From the NCBI GenBank assembly GCA_003956705.1, contig QZCP01000070.1, forward strand, positions 65,768-129,767: a stretch of 64,000 nucleotides of DNA, in the 5' to 3' direction. This document shows positions 45,077 to 57,217 of the stretch, in pieces. Below the pieces are notes generated by a model. The model was given only the letters and a program-made list of their open reading frames with translations. It had not been told where the DNA came from and searched no databases. Position numbers and translations under genes: made by a program. Positions within the stretch are counted from its first letter, which is position 1. Each line of letters opens with the position of its first letter. The stretch comes from Brevipalpus yothersi (Eukaryota > Arthropoda > Arachnida > Trombidiformes > Tenuipalpidae).

Positions 45077-47748
45077 CTAATGAGAGACATTGGATACGAC
45101 AGAATCTCCATTTGCTGGTTGATTAAGCCCATTGGAATCACCGTTAGCTGTTTGATTAGCCTCAATAGATTCGGAAATCTTATTTTTTAGAGATGAGGTA
45201 AAGTCTTGTTTGTCATCAGTAGAGGTCACAGAGGAGAGAATTTCTCCAGCAGGGGAATCATTAATATTTTTTAACACGTTATCGATCTGCTCAGATGGAG
45301 GTGGAGGTGGAAGATCATCAATGTTGGCCGGTTCAACTTCTTTCGTGCCAAATTCAGATACAAGAGCATCTAGCTTGTCACCCATGTTTTCAGGTGATGC
45401 GTCAGCCTCATTTGGTGCAGCTGAGGCTTGAGTATCTTTCGATCCCTTTCGCTTCTTCTTCTTACCACTATTGGTCTTTGGCCTATCAGCAGGCTTATTA
45501 TTATCCCCCTCACCACTGAGCTTATTTCCAACTTGTTTGAGAGCGGTGTCAAGGCCTTTTTGGACGGTGTCTTTTTTGTCAGGCGTAAGGAGGGTCGGGG
45601 CAACGCTGGCAGCACTCGTTACGATTTTCTCTGAGATTTCGCTTGATTTTGAGGTTAAAGTTTTTCCAACCTGTGATACAATGGACGATGTGTCCATTCC
45701 GAGAATACTTGTGGGAATTTTGCTTTCAAAAGGTGCAGCAGCTTCTGTTTCAGTAGTTTTTGATGCTTCAATTTTTGTCTCAACATCCTGATCCGGTGAT
45801 TTAGGAGGCTCTGTAGAAGGAGCTGGAGCTTTCTTAGCCTTCTTCTTCTTGCTTCCAGATGGACTTGGTTGTGTTACCGATTGTACACTCTCTTCGACTT
45901 TTGGCTCATCTTCGACTGACTTGTCCGCACTAGATATTACGAAAGTTGAATTAAGAGTCTTCTCAACGGATTCTGATAGAATTGATTCCGCTTCCTTGCT
46001 GACTTCTTCAGGTAGCTTGGTTTCAGAAAGCTTTTCGGATGTTTTTTCCTCCATAGATGTGAGGTGTTCTTCCACTTTCTGAACTACTGTCTCAACGCCA
46101 CTTTTTACCATGGATGCTTTATCAGCACTCAAATTCAGGGATTCCGAAATGGTTGATGAAACTTTAGTGGAGATCTCCTCGGATTTTTCCGTCAAATTGC
46201 GAGCAACGTGAGAGAGAATTGATCCAGATGATTTAGTGCTTCCTTTAACAGTGGATTCTTCTTTCGTCGTCTCCTCTTTGACACTCTTATCCTTCTCAGG
46301 TTCATCGCCAGAGGCAACCGGTGGAGCTGGAGCGGGTTCTTTTACTGATTTTTTGTCAGGTTTTGCATCTTCCGCTTTCTCATTGGATCCTTGCAGTTGT
46401 TGACTAACTGTCTTGATTCCTGAACTTATGCCTTGCTTCATAACCTCTTTTTTCTCTTCACTCAAACCAAGCGGTTTGCTAACAGTTGAAGCAACTTGCT
46501 CCCCAATCTCATCCGACTTATCGGAAATTTTTTTGCTCACTTCATTGGCTATCACATTTGTATCGATTCCAGCACCTTCGGCAAGTGATGTGACTGTGTT
46601 GAGAAAGTTTCCCCCTCCACTTGAATCACCGTTTGCCTGGATTAGTAATGAGAAAGAGCATAAGATAAACAGCAATAAGAAATCAATAAGTAATCAAAGA
46701 ATAGAAAATAAAGACAACGATAATGAGTAAAAGGAACAGAGGGACGTAGAAAGAAAACAGGAATCTATTGGAGAAGAAGGATAGGAAGAGTATATTGAAT
46801 GAGCAAGTGAATTTCTTAGCATCGTGAAACCAATGAAGCAATAAGATGAATAAGAAAGACAGAGAGGGAAAGAACGAGGAGAGAGAGAGAGATGGTGTTG
46901 ATTGTAGCTGAAGAGAGGTATAAAAATGAAATATGCCGCAATCAAGGTAAGAAGAAGAGAAGAAGAGCAAAGTAAAGTGATCAAGGACGATGAAGAGTAA
47001 GAGGATAGAGAGAATCGTGTTTAGAAGAGAAGAGAAGAAAGGATCGAATGAGAGCTAGAAAACAAGATAAAAACCGCTTATCATATTATATATATATATA
47101 TGGTGAGCCTTGTTCTAACGTTTCAAGAGGTCGCTATTAAGAGAGAGCTGAAAAAAGAAGAGATAGAAAAAAAGAGACTCAAAACATGCTTATAAAAGCT
47201 TATTTGTGTAAGCAGCAAGGAGTGGCCACCAGCAATAGCCGCTACAGGCAGCGCGCAATGGAATGTCTCTCTCATACACACACACAAGCTACTGCTTTTC
47301 ACCGCCCAAATTTTTGCATTGAGAGAGAAAATATTTTCTGCAATTTTTTTGCAAATTTTGTATGAATATTCATACTAATAGTGGTATCAAAATCAGAGCT
47401 GATCTCATTGAAACGGGTGACAGAGGAGGTAATTCATGCAATCAAAGTAGGGCCGATTAGTTGGAACTAAGGGAAAAAAAAGAGATACAAAAATGTGTGA
47501 GAGAAAGAATGAGGTGGAAATATTGGAAAGAGAGATGTGAGCAAGATAAAATTCAAAAATCATGATGATAATTTATATGAGGGTGGTGAGAACATTGATC
47601 TATCGATGTATATAAAATTAATCCAATCATCATTCGATTGTGTGTGAGTGTACATATTTTTCATTACCTGATTATCATCGGCTCCTTCTTTTTTATCCTT
47701 TTTGGATTTTCTTCGTTTGTTTATGAACTTTCCAGCAGCTGCTCCCAT
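45077..47748 (-). CDS. predicted N-myristoylated acidic protein with three internal repeats
   Basis: Two exons, 47668-47748 and 45077-46636, join in phase 0 across a 1031-base intron. They give 546 residues. The N-terminus MGAAAGKF is a good N-myristoylation signal (Gly2) and is followed by a very basic stretch (NKRRKSKKDKK), the usual membrane-anchoring combination. The rest is Lys/Glu/Ser/Ala-rich. Three related segments of 55-75 residues lie at about 38-111, 165-221 and 335-402. They share the pattern K-S-x-E-I-x-x-x-V...L-x-L(S/T)-x-x-K-x-x-x-V-x-x-G-x-x-x-x-x-x-x-x-V-x-x-x-L and look like amphipathic helices. Low-complexity linkers rich in Pro and Lys (SKKKKAKKAP, SGKKKKRKGSK) separate them. 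Overall style and the intron after the basic head recall MARCKS and Akap200, but the MARCKS effector domain is absent, so I assign no family. Without the intron the second exon would seem to start with a hydrophobic leader, which is intron sequence. Confidence 0.75.
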
Positions 47749-49626
47749 GATTGAGTATATATATAACTATACTAAACTTTTTCAACAGAGCCAATCGAAC
47801 GAATCACAACCACCAAGTCTATCAAAAAGTGGATCACCAAACGATGATGACAAAAGGAAGATGATGATGATAAGAGGATGAAGCAGAAAAAAATGTCGAT
47901 CTGAAACAAGAGGCGTAAAAAAAAGGGGAATATAAATGATTATATAGTGTATGTTTGTGATTAAGAGTCCATACACACACACATTCACTCACTCATATAT
48001 ATACACAAACACATACACAAGACATAAAAGGTTCACAGGAAGAGGAACATTTTAACCAAATGGCGGTTATGATACACGATAATGTATAACAATGTACATA
48101 AAATAAGGCTTAACCATGAGGTGAGAGTGAAAAAAATGCAGTATATACCTATCACAAGTGACTAGTAGTGGGAGAGAGAGAAAAAGAAAGAGAGAAAGAA
48201 AGAGATAGGTGCAAAAAAGAAAGGAGAGAGAGAGAAAGGTTTGTGTTACACACACATCAAGGTTAAATTTTGGTTCGCTTTTAAATAGGATGACTTGAGA
48301 GTAAAGGAAGGATACAAACCAAAACTGAGTCACACTTTCACTGATGATCAAGTAAACTGATGGATGATTATATTTTATCCCTAAAAGTATAGTGTACTCA
48401 GAATAACAGAATGTGGATGTCTACTGACTTTGAGAGAGAGAGAGAGAAAGACGCTTATCATCAGCAATTAACAGTCGAATCGTAAACCCAAAGATTAGTT
48501 AAACGAATCAAGTTGAAGTGGTATTCTCATGGAAAAAAAGATGACACAAATACACACATAAATACACTTACACAAGGTAGATAGGGATGGAGAAAAAGAG
48601 TGAGGATTGATGATCACAGTAGAGAAAAAAAAGCTAAGATCAAGAGTAAAGAAAGCTTGACCGGGATACAAAGTAAAGAGTTGATATTCAGAAGCTGATA
48701 AGGCTGATAGCTACTAAAATGAGAGACATACACAGTGAAGCGTTCAACCGATATGGTAATGTTAACAGTAACCGAATTGATTAAGAGTGAAAGAGAAGAG
48801 AAAGAGAAAGAGAAAGAATGGAAAAAATTTCAACAGCTACTGATATGGGAACAAATTAGCGCAAAAATATCATGGATCAAGAGTGGATCACTCAGGCTGA
48901 ACATTCAAATTTTTTTTCTGTCTAATATATATACAACATAGACACACACACGCTCAATTAAACCTACCCTGAAGTTGACTACAAACAAAGAGAAAGGCAC
49001 AAGAAAAATGATATATATTGATGATGATTAATCCGATCGATGATTTGAAATAAAAATAGTGACTTGTATGTGTGTAACAACTACAATGTCTGGCTGTATT
49101 TGCTCAAATACACACAACCAGGAGAGACTGATAGAGAGAGGTGAGAGAGAGATGGATACTCACCCTTAAGCACACACAGATCTTCACTAATCACAATACG
49201 ATAGTAAGATAATATCGTAATTCTGTTGAATTTAATTCCCAAATCGATCACATTCACAGAATCCTATGGTAAAGTGGTGAAACAAACAAATAATCACACC
49301 AATTTCACTTCACACAAACACAGTATGTTGCACGCTGCAATCCTTCAAGGAACGCCGCCCTTATTCAACCGATGCTTGAAACGTGGATAGTCTCTCTCTT
49401 TCTCTCTCTTTCTCTTTGATAGTCTCTCTCTCTCTCTCTCTCTGAGTTTGGGCTCTTGCTGCTGGTCCCCACAAGTTTGCCCTGCTTCTGCCTTGCTGGT
49501 GCCTTGTCAGGGGGAGGGGTGTATGTGAAAGAGAGGCCCATAAGTAAGGGGAAATTGGTGACAAGCTATCCTGTCTGTTCATCTGTGTTTAACCAGAAAT
49601 AAAAGGGTTATCGGTCGAATTGATCG

Positions 49627-49655
<29 letters not shown>
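49627..49655. repeat. (GA)n microsatellite
   Basis: A perfect GA array of 29 bases, about 180 bases after an interrupted CT tract at 49,391-49,443. Confidence 0.95.
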
Positions 49656-49657
<2 letters not shown>

Positions 49658-51941
49658 CGATTGCATACTAACCACGTTATTGAGGGTATAGTATGGCAAA
49701 ATGAGCAGCTATCAGTAGTGTGTTAGGATTTTTATTTAGATGAACACTTGTGTGTGGACTTTTGAGTTGGGAAATATTTTTTCGTCTTTCAAGTGCCAAA
49801 ATTGTCAATCGATTGATGAGGGGCTCATTTTTGAACGGTAGCTTGTGAGGTATATGTGTGTGTGTGGACGATGAATTTTTGGCGATATTTGCAATGGGAA
49901 AAGAGAAATATTTTTTTCAACCTCTTGTGCGAAAAAGAAGTCGTTTTTCCAATCTTGACCGTGAAGTTACACAAAATGCTTCCTCACTCTACATGTCGGC
50001 TGTTGAGAGAGAGAGAAAGTGATGATATTCGTTCTTCCGTTTTTTTTCTTCTTTCTTCTTTCACTCACAATGATGTGTGTATGATCATCATCATCAGCTC
50101 ATAAGGAAGATGAATGAAGTGCTTTGAAGTGAATGGGAACCATTTTTCCAGTGAAATGGTTCACATATATTCACAAGAGAGAAGTTTATCATCTCTCTCT
50201 CTCTCTCTTACTCACTGAAATATTTCAAACGAAGCACGCAAAAATGTTTACAGATTGCACCGGTTCCAGGGAATGATCATGATATCGTGAGCTAAAGAAG
50301 GAGTACAAGAATAAGAAAAAATAATACAGAACGAAGTGTATATATATGTGTATGTGTGTGAGAAAAAAAAGTACTCCATAAAAAGCCGACTTATTCGTTG
50401 AAAGAGCAACAAAACCGGCCGACATTTCAGCTCTTATCACTGATTGTCCTGATTGTCATGCTTATTTGATTTCTCTTTTATTTTGGCCCTCTCTCATGCC
50501 ATGAATCTGTTAGACATTCACCAGACAGTAGGACATTGGACATTATTATAATCGGTCTGGATGATAGCTAAGCTCTTTTCTTCTCTCTATTCAATTAAGA
50601 TTATCTGAATACAATCTGCAACGAAAGCAGATTCACGCAGAACGAAGTTGAATACTCTCTTGTTTCCCGTTTACCAATAGAATAACGGTTAAATACGGTC
50701 AACACCTATGATTGTAACACTGACAGATATTTGTTTCCCCGAATAACTTAATGTGCCATCTTTCTTTCTCTCTCTCTATCTTTTCATCACATTACTTCTC
50801 TCTGCTTCTTCCAAGTTCTCTGACACCAATTTATGCACCTTGAAGTAGTAACAATCTAGAAGAAGGAGAAAAAAATCATGGAACATGATAGATGTGCTAT
50901 TCGATGTCTCTCTCTCACACACTCTTTCCATTGATAGTGTAGATTTTCCTTTTCCTCATGGTGCCGAAGTATCGTCTGATGACTTAATGACTCGTAATAA
51001 TAGTCTTTTTTTACTCAACCATTATCATGATGATAGCCAAACAAATGTGTCAACTTCCCAACACACATTTGTCGCTTCCACACACTTCCTCCATAGAAAA
51101 TCAACAACATAAATGATAATCTAGTTTCACAGCCTGCTTTTACCAATTAACAGCTTTCTCCTCCATTCAGTTTATCAAAACTCGAATCAATCGTTTTGTT
51201 TCAATATTCAGAGTATACACACGTATGTGTTTCACGGATATTTTTTGCATTAACTTTCTTCTCTACAAGCTTCTCAGAATGCTGTAAACTTTTTCCGGAG
51301 TCAACTGATATTATCGGAAGGAATTGATCGAATTTTTTTCAAGCTTATTTAGGTGTTAGGAAGGAGGTGAGAATAATCCGAAATTTTCGAATGTCTTCCA
51401 AATCAAGCAAATCATTGGATGAATGATGAATGTTTCTTCCGCTCAATGATCAGAATTCTGAATCTAATCAAACTCATCATGATAGAGGCATTTCGTTGTG
51501 CAATCAGTTGGATGAATGAATTAATCATCCCCACACGAGTCTCATCTTAATCAATTCTAGCAGGGAACTTATTTAATTGACATAAAAACTACCTTGTGGT
51601 GAGAATTATTGTTAAATTCTTTTTCAATTGAGAATTTTCTGGTCAATTAAGCCATAAGCGTGTCGAAATAGAGAATTTGAAACTTGGAAAAGAAACAATT
51701 TTTACCCTTCATTGTTAAGATTTCTATCACTCAAGGATCAAATTTCTTGTCATGAATAAGCATGCCAACATGTTATTGATATGAATTGAAATTTATTGAA
51801 CCATTTCTACAAGAGTTCATGAGACTGATGAATAGATGGAGAGATACAGAAAAAGAGAGAGAATAATATCGAATTTCAGTTTCCCTTCCAAGTTGATTCG
51901 ATGAGAATTACTAGACGATGTCGTATACTTCCGGTGATGAG

Positions 51942-51944
<3 letters not shown>

Positions 51945-51974
<30 letters not shown>
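51945..51974. repeat. (CT)n microsatellite
   Basis: A perfect CT array of about 30 bases in non-coding DNA. Confidence 0.95.
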
Positions 51975-51976
<2 letters not shown>

Positions 51977-53441
51977 GATCATGAACAATCAATGAGCCGA
52001 TGATATTGGCTGGATGAAGGATGGATATGAGTGATCAAAAAATGGTGGAAAAGATTATCAGCTTAATGGAGATCACGTTCTCTCTCATCAATAAATGGCA
52101 TTTTTGAATCAATCAACTGATAATGAAACACAAGAGGAGTTTTTCTCTCTTCAACAGCCTTACAGGATCAGTTGATTGGAATGGAAAGATTCGCTCATTG
52201 CCAAGACATCATAGGTTGGATGGAGAGAGAAAGATTCTTATGCTCTAATGACTTGGCTGTATCAAAATAAGTTGACAAGAGGATATCTTCAAGCGATAAT
52301 AATTCAAGGTTTATGGCCTCAAAATATCGTTATCATCAGTTGAAACTCTCATCTGATATTGATATTGAACAAAATGAGTGAACTTTGATCCAATCTGATT
52401 TGGAAAAATTATTTTCAAGCACTTATGCAATCATCAAATTGTATGGATTAGGATATAATAGTTCGAATTGTAGGAAAGAAAGAAAGCACCTAAATCTCGA
52501 TAATCATGAGTCTGGTAACATAATCAATGATCTCATGGAAACTCTCGCTGCAGTTAGCAACCGAGATCGAACCCTTACATTGACTTAACAATCAATGTCA
52601 AGGAGAGTCTCATTTTTCTGGAGACAAAAAATGTCTCACCCTAAAGTAAAAATATCGATAGCAGTATAACTTGCATGTTTCTCACCCATTTCATCATCAT
52701 CTCTCATGGTTTTATCTGGAAAAACAAATCCAGACAATAACTCACTGACAAGTTGTGAGTTTTCTCGGTTGACTGAATCACATCGAAGACAATAGTTTAA
52801 ATGTTGACCTGATTCAACGCTTAATTAGGACAATTCGATGTGAGACATCTTGGGATGACATTTTTTGTCAACGGAAAGAGTCAACCATCTCATCGTTCAT
52901 CAGTATTCAGACGACAATATAAACTTACTGACTATCTTTAGGGTCTGAGCATTTGTCATGTGCCAAATGAATTAGTGGTTTTTTTATATTTAACCTGACT
53001 ATCAAGCTCAAATACAATCTAGTGATAATAAATCATTTAAATATGGGGGTCAAAATTATAAAAACTGATTTAGCAATCGAAATAGTTAATGGATGTGTTT
53101 TTGAGGGAATCATAATCAATTTTCCCAAAAGGGAGTGAGGTGATGGAGTGTTTAGGCTAAAATTTACCAGAATATATTTCATTCAATCATAGCATAGTAC
53201 AAGTAATGGGCACATCTCAGATATTGAGAGATTCGAGAAAGATTTGAAAATTTTTCAGACAGTCTTTCAATGTGGGAAATCCGGGGTGGGTTTTCTTGTT
53301 GAGATACGTGATTTTCTATCATTAAGCTTCCTGATACAACTAATAACAAAAGAAATTCTTTTCCATCAAAATCAACTGAAAATTTTCGCAGTGTTGGAAT
53401 GAATATAATTAATCAAGAAACAAATGGTGGGTAGTTCATAA

Positions 53442-55476
53442 TCATTGAACTTTACTCTTTGTCATTGCTACTCCATTCTGGGCACTCGTCTTGAATTTTA
53501 AAGATTGGAACAAGGACTGGATCACCGAGAAGTACTAGAAGTAGAAGTAGGAAACAAAAAAGATTGTTTGAGTTTTTCGAAAGAAGGTGAGCGGAGTGTT
53601 AATACTTACATTCAAAAAGAGATATAAATTTCCTAGGTAGAAAGATATTGCAATTGATAGCAAAAAGTCAAATATTGCAGGCTTGACGCTGAGGAAGAGA
53701 GAGAGCAAGAATGAAAGAATTCGATGAAGAAACAGATCATGATAAACTTACTTATAAATGCTAACGTTAACAATGTTTTGATCAAATAAAATAACTTCAG
53801 GCTCTCGTTCATCCAGTTTAAAATGCTGGAAGCGAGTGTTCTTGGTGTATCTCTTGAGTATGGAGGACAATGTAGACAGAAGGGGAGAAACTTTGTATTT
53901 AGATGAGCCCGATGATGATGTAAGAAGCACTTGCTGTGCTCTCGATTGACTTGAAAATTGATGAATTAAAGAATTAACGGTGGACCTAGATACTGCTAGA
54001 TCCTCTCTGAAAACAGATGAACCTGAAATGTTCTCGAGTTTAAACACCAGACGAGCTAATGATTCAGCAATAATCTCAATGTTACGGGAGAGAATTTCCA
54101 CATCGATTCTTTCAGCTGTATCTGTTATTGATGTTCGCCATTCGCTTCTAGGGCCGGGCAAAGAGGAGACAGTTAGAGCCGGCATTCGTCTTATGGTGAA
54201 TTTTTCGTGTTCCCAGTCTAAAACTTCATTTGCCAAATTAATTTTCTTGCGAATCATGGATGCGTTAGTTTTTTTCAACTCAGCCATCTCTATCAGATTC
54301 TTTATGAAAAGAGCACCTTGACTATTTTCCTTGGGTGCCTTGGAGACATGAGCGAAGATCTGATCACTATTGATTTGATGTCCAAGTGAATCAAGGGATA
54401 TCGTTAACTGTGGATCATTAACGATCTTATTCTTCGAATGATCCTGCTCTTCCATCCACTTCTTCGATCCTATATAGTTGAATTTGCCAGCTGCAGTTAG
54501 TAAAAAGACCAAATTCGTTGCAGGATGACTTCGACGATCATTGTAAAGCTTGGAGAATAAGCGACACAATTCCAGAAGTGCAATCATCCCACTGGCATTT
54601 GAATCACTTCCAAAAGAGAGTCCCTGAGAATGAAAAAAGAAATATTCATCCCTTGTTTTTCTCTACATGAGAAGCGAATCTTACCGGCGATACTCCAAAA
54701 CTATCATAATGAGCTGTGAACATTATTGTTGGCAGTTGATCTTCGATTCCTCTACCAAGAAGTGTTGCCTGGATGAAAATGAGAGGGTAAGTATGTTGGA
54801 GAGTGAAAATAATCCATCACAGCAAGAAAGACTGACAAACCTCGACATTAGTGAGAATAGGAGCACTAATAGCTTTTGCTGGTGAAGCATGTGTAAATAA
54901 TTTATAACCACTTTTTGTTAAGGATTCAAAAAATTTGCCATAATCACTTCCATGGCTCTTAGAGGTAGATAGTGATATAATTTCATCGTAAACAGCTAAG
55001 AGTTGCGGCTCTTCATGAGCAAAGTAGATAGGAATATCGATGACTTGGGATATCATGAAATTTTCCATCTCAATTACTTTGGATCGAAGTTCAGAGGAGA
55101 AAGATTTAAATGATTTAGGCACCAATATGAGCATCCCACCAACGGCTGGCTCGGAGATGAGAGTTTTGTAAGTGTCTGTAGAGTTTATCAGATCGACTAG
55201 ATGGATGAGGACACATTTTTTAGCGAAGCTCCGTGATAGGGTAGATAATGTGGTTAAGTCTAAATTAATGATCGAATTACGAGATCCATGGGCGATCCTT
55301 TCGATATCATAATGTTGCATACGATTAATGGTCAAGTCGTGTGAGGCGAAAACTTGTCTTGGTCCACTAATCAAAATGATGGTCACAATGGTAAGTAGAA
55401 GATAGAATCCAGGAAAACTTGACGATGATGGAGAGCGAAAAAAATCAGTAAGAAAGCTATCCACCTCCGATGACAT
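53442..55476 (-). CDS. NCLN: nicalin
   Basis: Five exons: 54841-55476, 54685-54768, 53752-54623, 53610-53688 and 53442-53534. All phases fit, giving 587 residues (human 563). An N-terminal hydrophobic segment covers residues about 22-41. The luminal domain begins with LTINRMQHYD and RNSIINLD, then FTAHYDSFGVSP and GLSFGSDSNASGM, the degenerate aminopeptidase-like core shared with nicastrin. Later landmarks are GKFNYIGSKKW, VSKAP and VLDWEHEKFTIRRMPA. A second hydrophobic segment at about 534-556 (PAIFDFLLSIAIS) precedes a short basic tail. Nicalin is an ER membrane protein of the back-of-Sec61 (BOS) complex with TMEM147 and NOMO, acting in multipass membrane protein insertion. Intron 1 has a weak GTTTGT donor. 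The start is the ATG giving MSSEVDSF. Confidence 0.95.
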
Positions 55477-56319
55477 TTCGGAGTATATTATTATCCCCAA
55501 TCGATTTTGTTATGAGCCGATTCCTGAGGAGAGGGATAAATGATAACAATATTATTCCACAGAGTTTTTTCATATCATGAAAAGTATAAAATAACAGTTC
55601 TGATTTAACATCGGAAACAGAACTCAGAATAAATCTAAGCACAAATCAATGATAACATGCACACCGGTATGGACATGATTTGCTAAAACTATGATCATGA
55701 TATACAGAAAAGCAAATATACACATACATTGGGGAAGGATAAGGATTGGGAAGAATTCATAATGATATCGAAATGCTAAAAGTACAAATATTAACTCACC
55801 TAAATTGATTTGAAATGATTTTGTTTGGAATGATGATGATGATGATGGTGCAATAGTCAATATACACAACAGCCAATTGATCAATTGAATGATGCCACAA
55901 GTAAACACATGAGTTTCACCATCAATTCCACCTCAAACTGTAAATCACCTAGACTAAATTACACCCGCACACTGATCTTACTATTGCATTGATCAATCGA
56001 TGCAAATTAATACAAACTTATCCAATTGATATTAGAATCCTTACAAGAAATTATTGTCAAGAATGCTCACAATGCTACACACGCTGTTATTCTTTTTAGG
56101 TTTCCCTGCCGGCAGCATGTGTAACACATGATAGCTGATTATTCTGCATGAGAGGAACTTCTTGTCATGATAAAGTTAATTTACATGATAATATTTGTTA
56201 TTGATGGAGATCGAAAACTTTTTTCCACTTTTTCGAGAAGAATTTTCAATCAAGTATCGTAATGTTGTCATTGACAGTTTTTAATTGATCTCTCCTATCC
56301 CCCAATCTCTTAGGATGCA
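55477..56319. other. intergenic region upstream of nicalin
   Basis: AT-rich, with short frames only. It is probably the nicalin promoter and leader. No motif stands out. Confidence 0.5.
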
Positions 56320-56329
56320 TGTGGGATGA

Positions 56330-56900
56330 TGATAATCAAAAAGTTTTGCCGGACAAGGTTTTGGCTCAAATTATTCTGCTTCTTTTTAAGCAGATGCAAC
56401 TATATATTTAAAAAAATTTGATTAACAAGTTATTTTGTGATACATTAGGTATGAGATGTAAATTGCACTTTTGTCGACTTAATTGTTTCTTGATGTGTGG
56501 ATACTCTTTTATACATGAACCATGCAATTCCACTGAGCATCGAAGCTGCTCTCGCCTTCTTGCATGTGTTAGACTCTTTCCCTCTCGTCCAGAGGAGTTT
56601 CCTCGCTTCATCGATCGATAGTATTGAGAGGAGGGAGAGCACCGGAAGTAATTACGCAGAAGAATAGAAGTTTGCTTGCACAATCACTTCAATTCTCTCA
56701 TCGATTCCATCTCCCTTGGAAGTTTTTCACTTATCACTGAAAATAGAGATACAAACAAATTCAGTTCAACCTTTAACGGAGAAATCTTTCTCAATCTTAC
56801 CAGACTATGGCAGAATAATAATCGATGGCAGATCTCCAAAGTAGATCATGTTCAAATGTTGAAATTTTATATCACTCCTACATCGTATCTGGATAGATAG
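56330..56900 (-). pseudogene. broken fragment of the NUDT14-like gene (exons 5-7)
   Basis: This segment is homologous to about 60,720-61,260, which holds the last exons of the intact Nudix gene, in the same orientation. The exon 7 counterpart (about 56,450-56,625) still reads LSIDEARKLLWTR and GIAWFMY. It has a codon-level insertion in its middle, a one-base frameshift after WFMY, and has lost the stop codon (TAA to TTA). The exon 6 counterpart (about 56,690-56,750) has an in-frame TGA three codons in, and its splice donor is gone. The exon 5 counterpart is barely recognisable near 56,800-56,860 but keeps a GTAAGA donor. Exons 1-4 are missing. It lies between nicalin and the GH20 gene, 4.3 kb from its parent. 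Confidence 0.8.
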
Positions 56901-57217
56901 ATGAGGATGGTCCATGCTTTAGAAAAATTAAAAAATGGGAAGTTAGATTTTTTTCCATCAGATTTTCAAGCATACTCACTTAAAAATTGTTAAAAATCAC
57001 AAGGAATCGATAGAATATTCCATTCACATCAGAAATTTTCCTGAAGACCTCTTAGAATTCATTCCATGCGTCGGATTCATGAATTTCTTTTGATTCAGTT
57101 ACAGATCATTTTCAGCATAAGATTCATTCCACATTGGCATCATCAAGGAAGCTAGCGACTTTTATGCTACTTTTCTTTAACATTTAATGCGCTTTAAGTA
57201 GAGCCAGAGTTGAGCTT
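56901..57217. other. short intergenic stretch
   Basis: AT-rich, and no feature beyond the end of the Nudix fragment could be recognised. Confidence 0.5.

Larger units (their letters stand above)
47749..53441. other. long gene-poor, microsatellite-rich region
   Basis: About 5.7 kb without a convincing coding sequence. It probably includes 5' untranslated exons and the promoter of the repeat-protein gene; there are many GAGA-rich stretches, plus ACAC and TATA repeats. Arrays are at about 49,423-49,443 (CT), 49,627-49,655 (GA) and 51,945-51,974 (CT). All longer reading frames lack splice logic or are built from repeat sequence. Confidence 0.55.

Noticed and set aside
46637..46675. Apparent hydrophobic leader MLFILCSFSLLIQ at the start of the repeat-protein frame
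   Set aside because: A good acceptor (ACTAATCCAG) directly precedes the next codon, and an in-phase first exon with a myristoylation signal exists at 47,668-47,748.
47757..47766. TATATATA just upstream of the repeat-protein ATG as a promoter
   Set aside because: It is only about 10 bases from the start codon, too close for a TATA box; it is more likely leader or repeat sequence.
52555..52590. GATCGAACCC, a minus-strand tRNA-like box
   Set aside because: The flanking bases do not pair into a T stem and no acceptor stem is visible.
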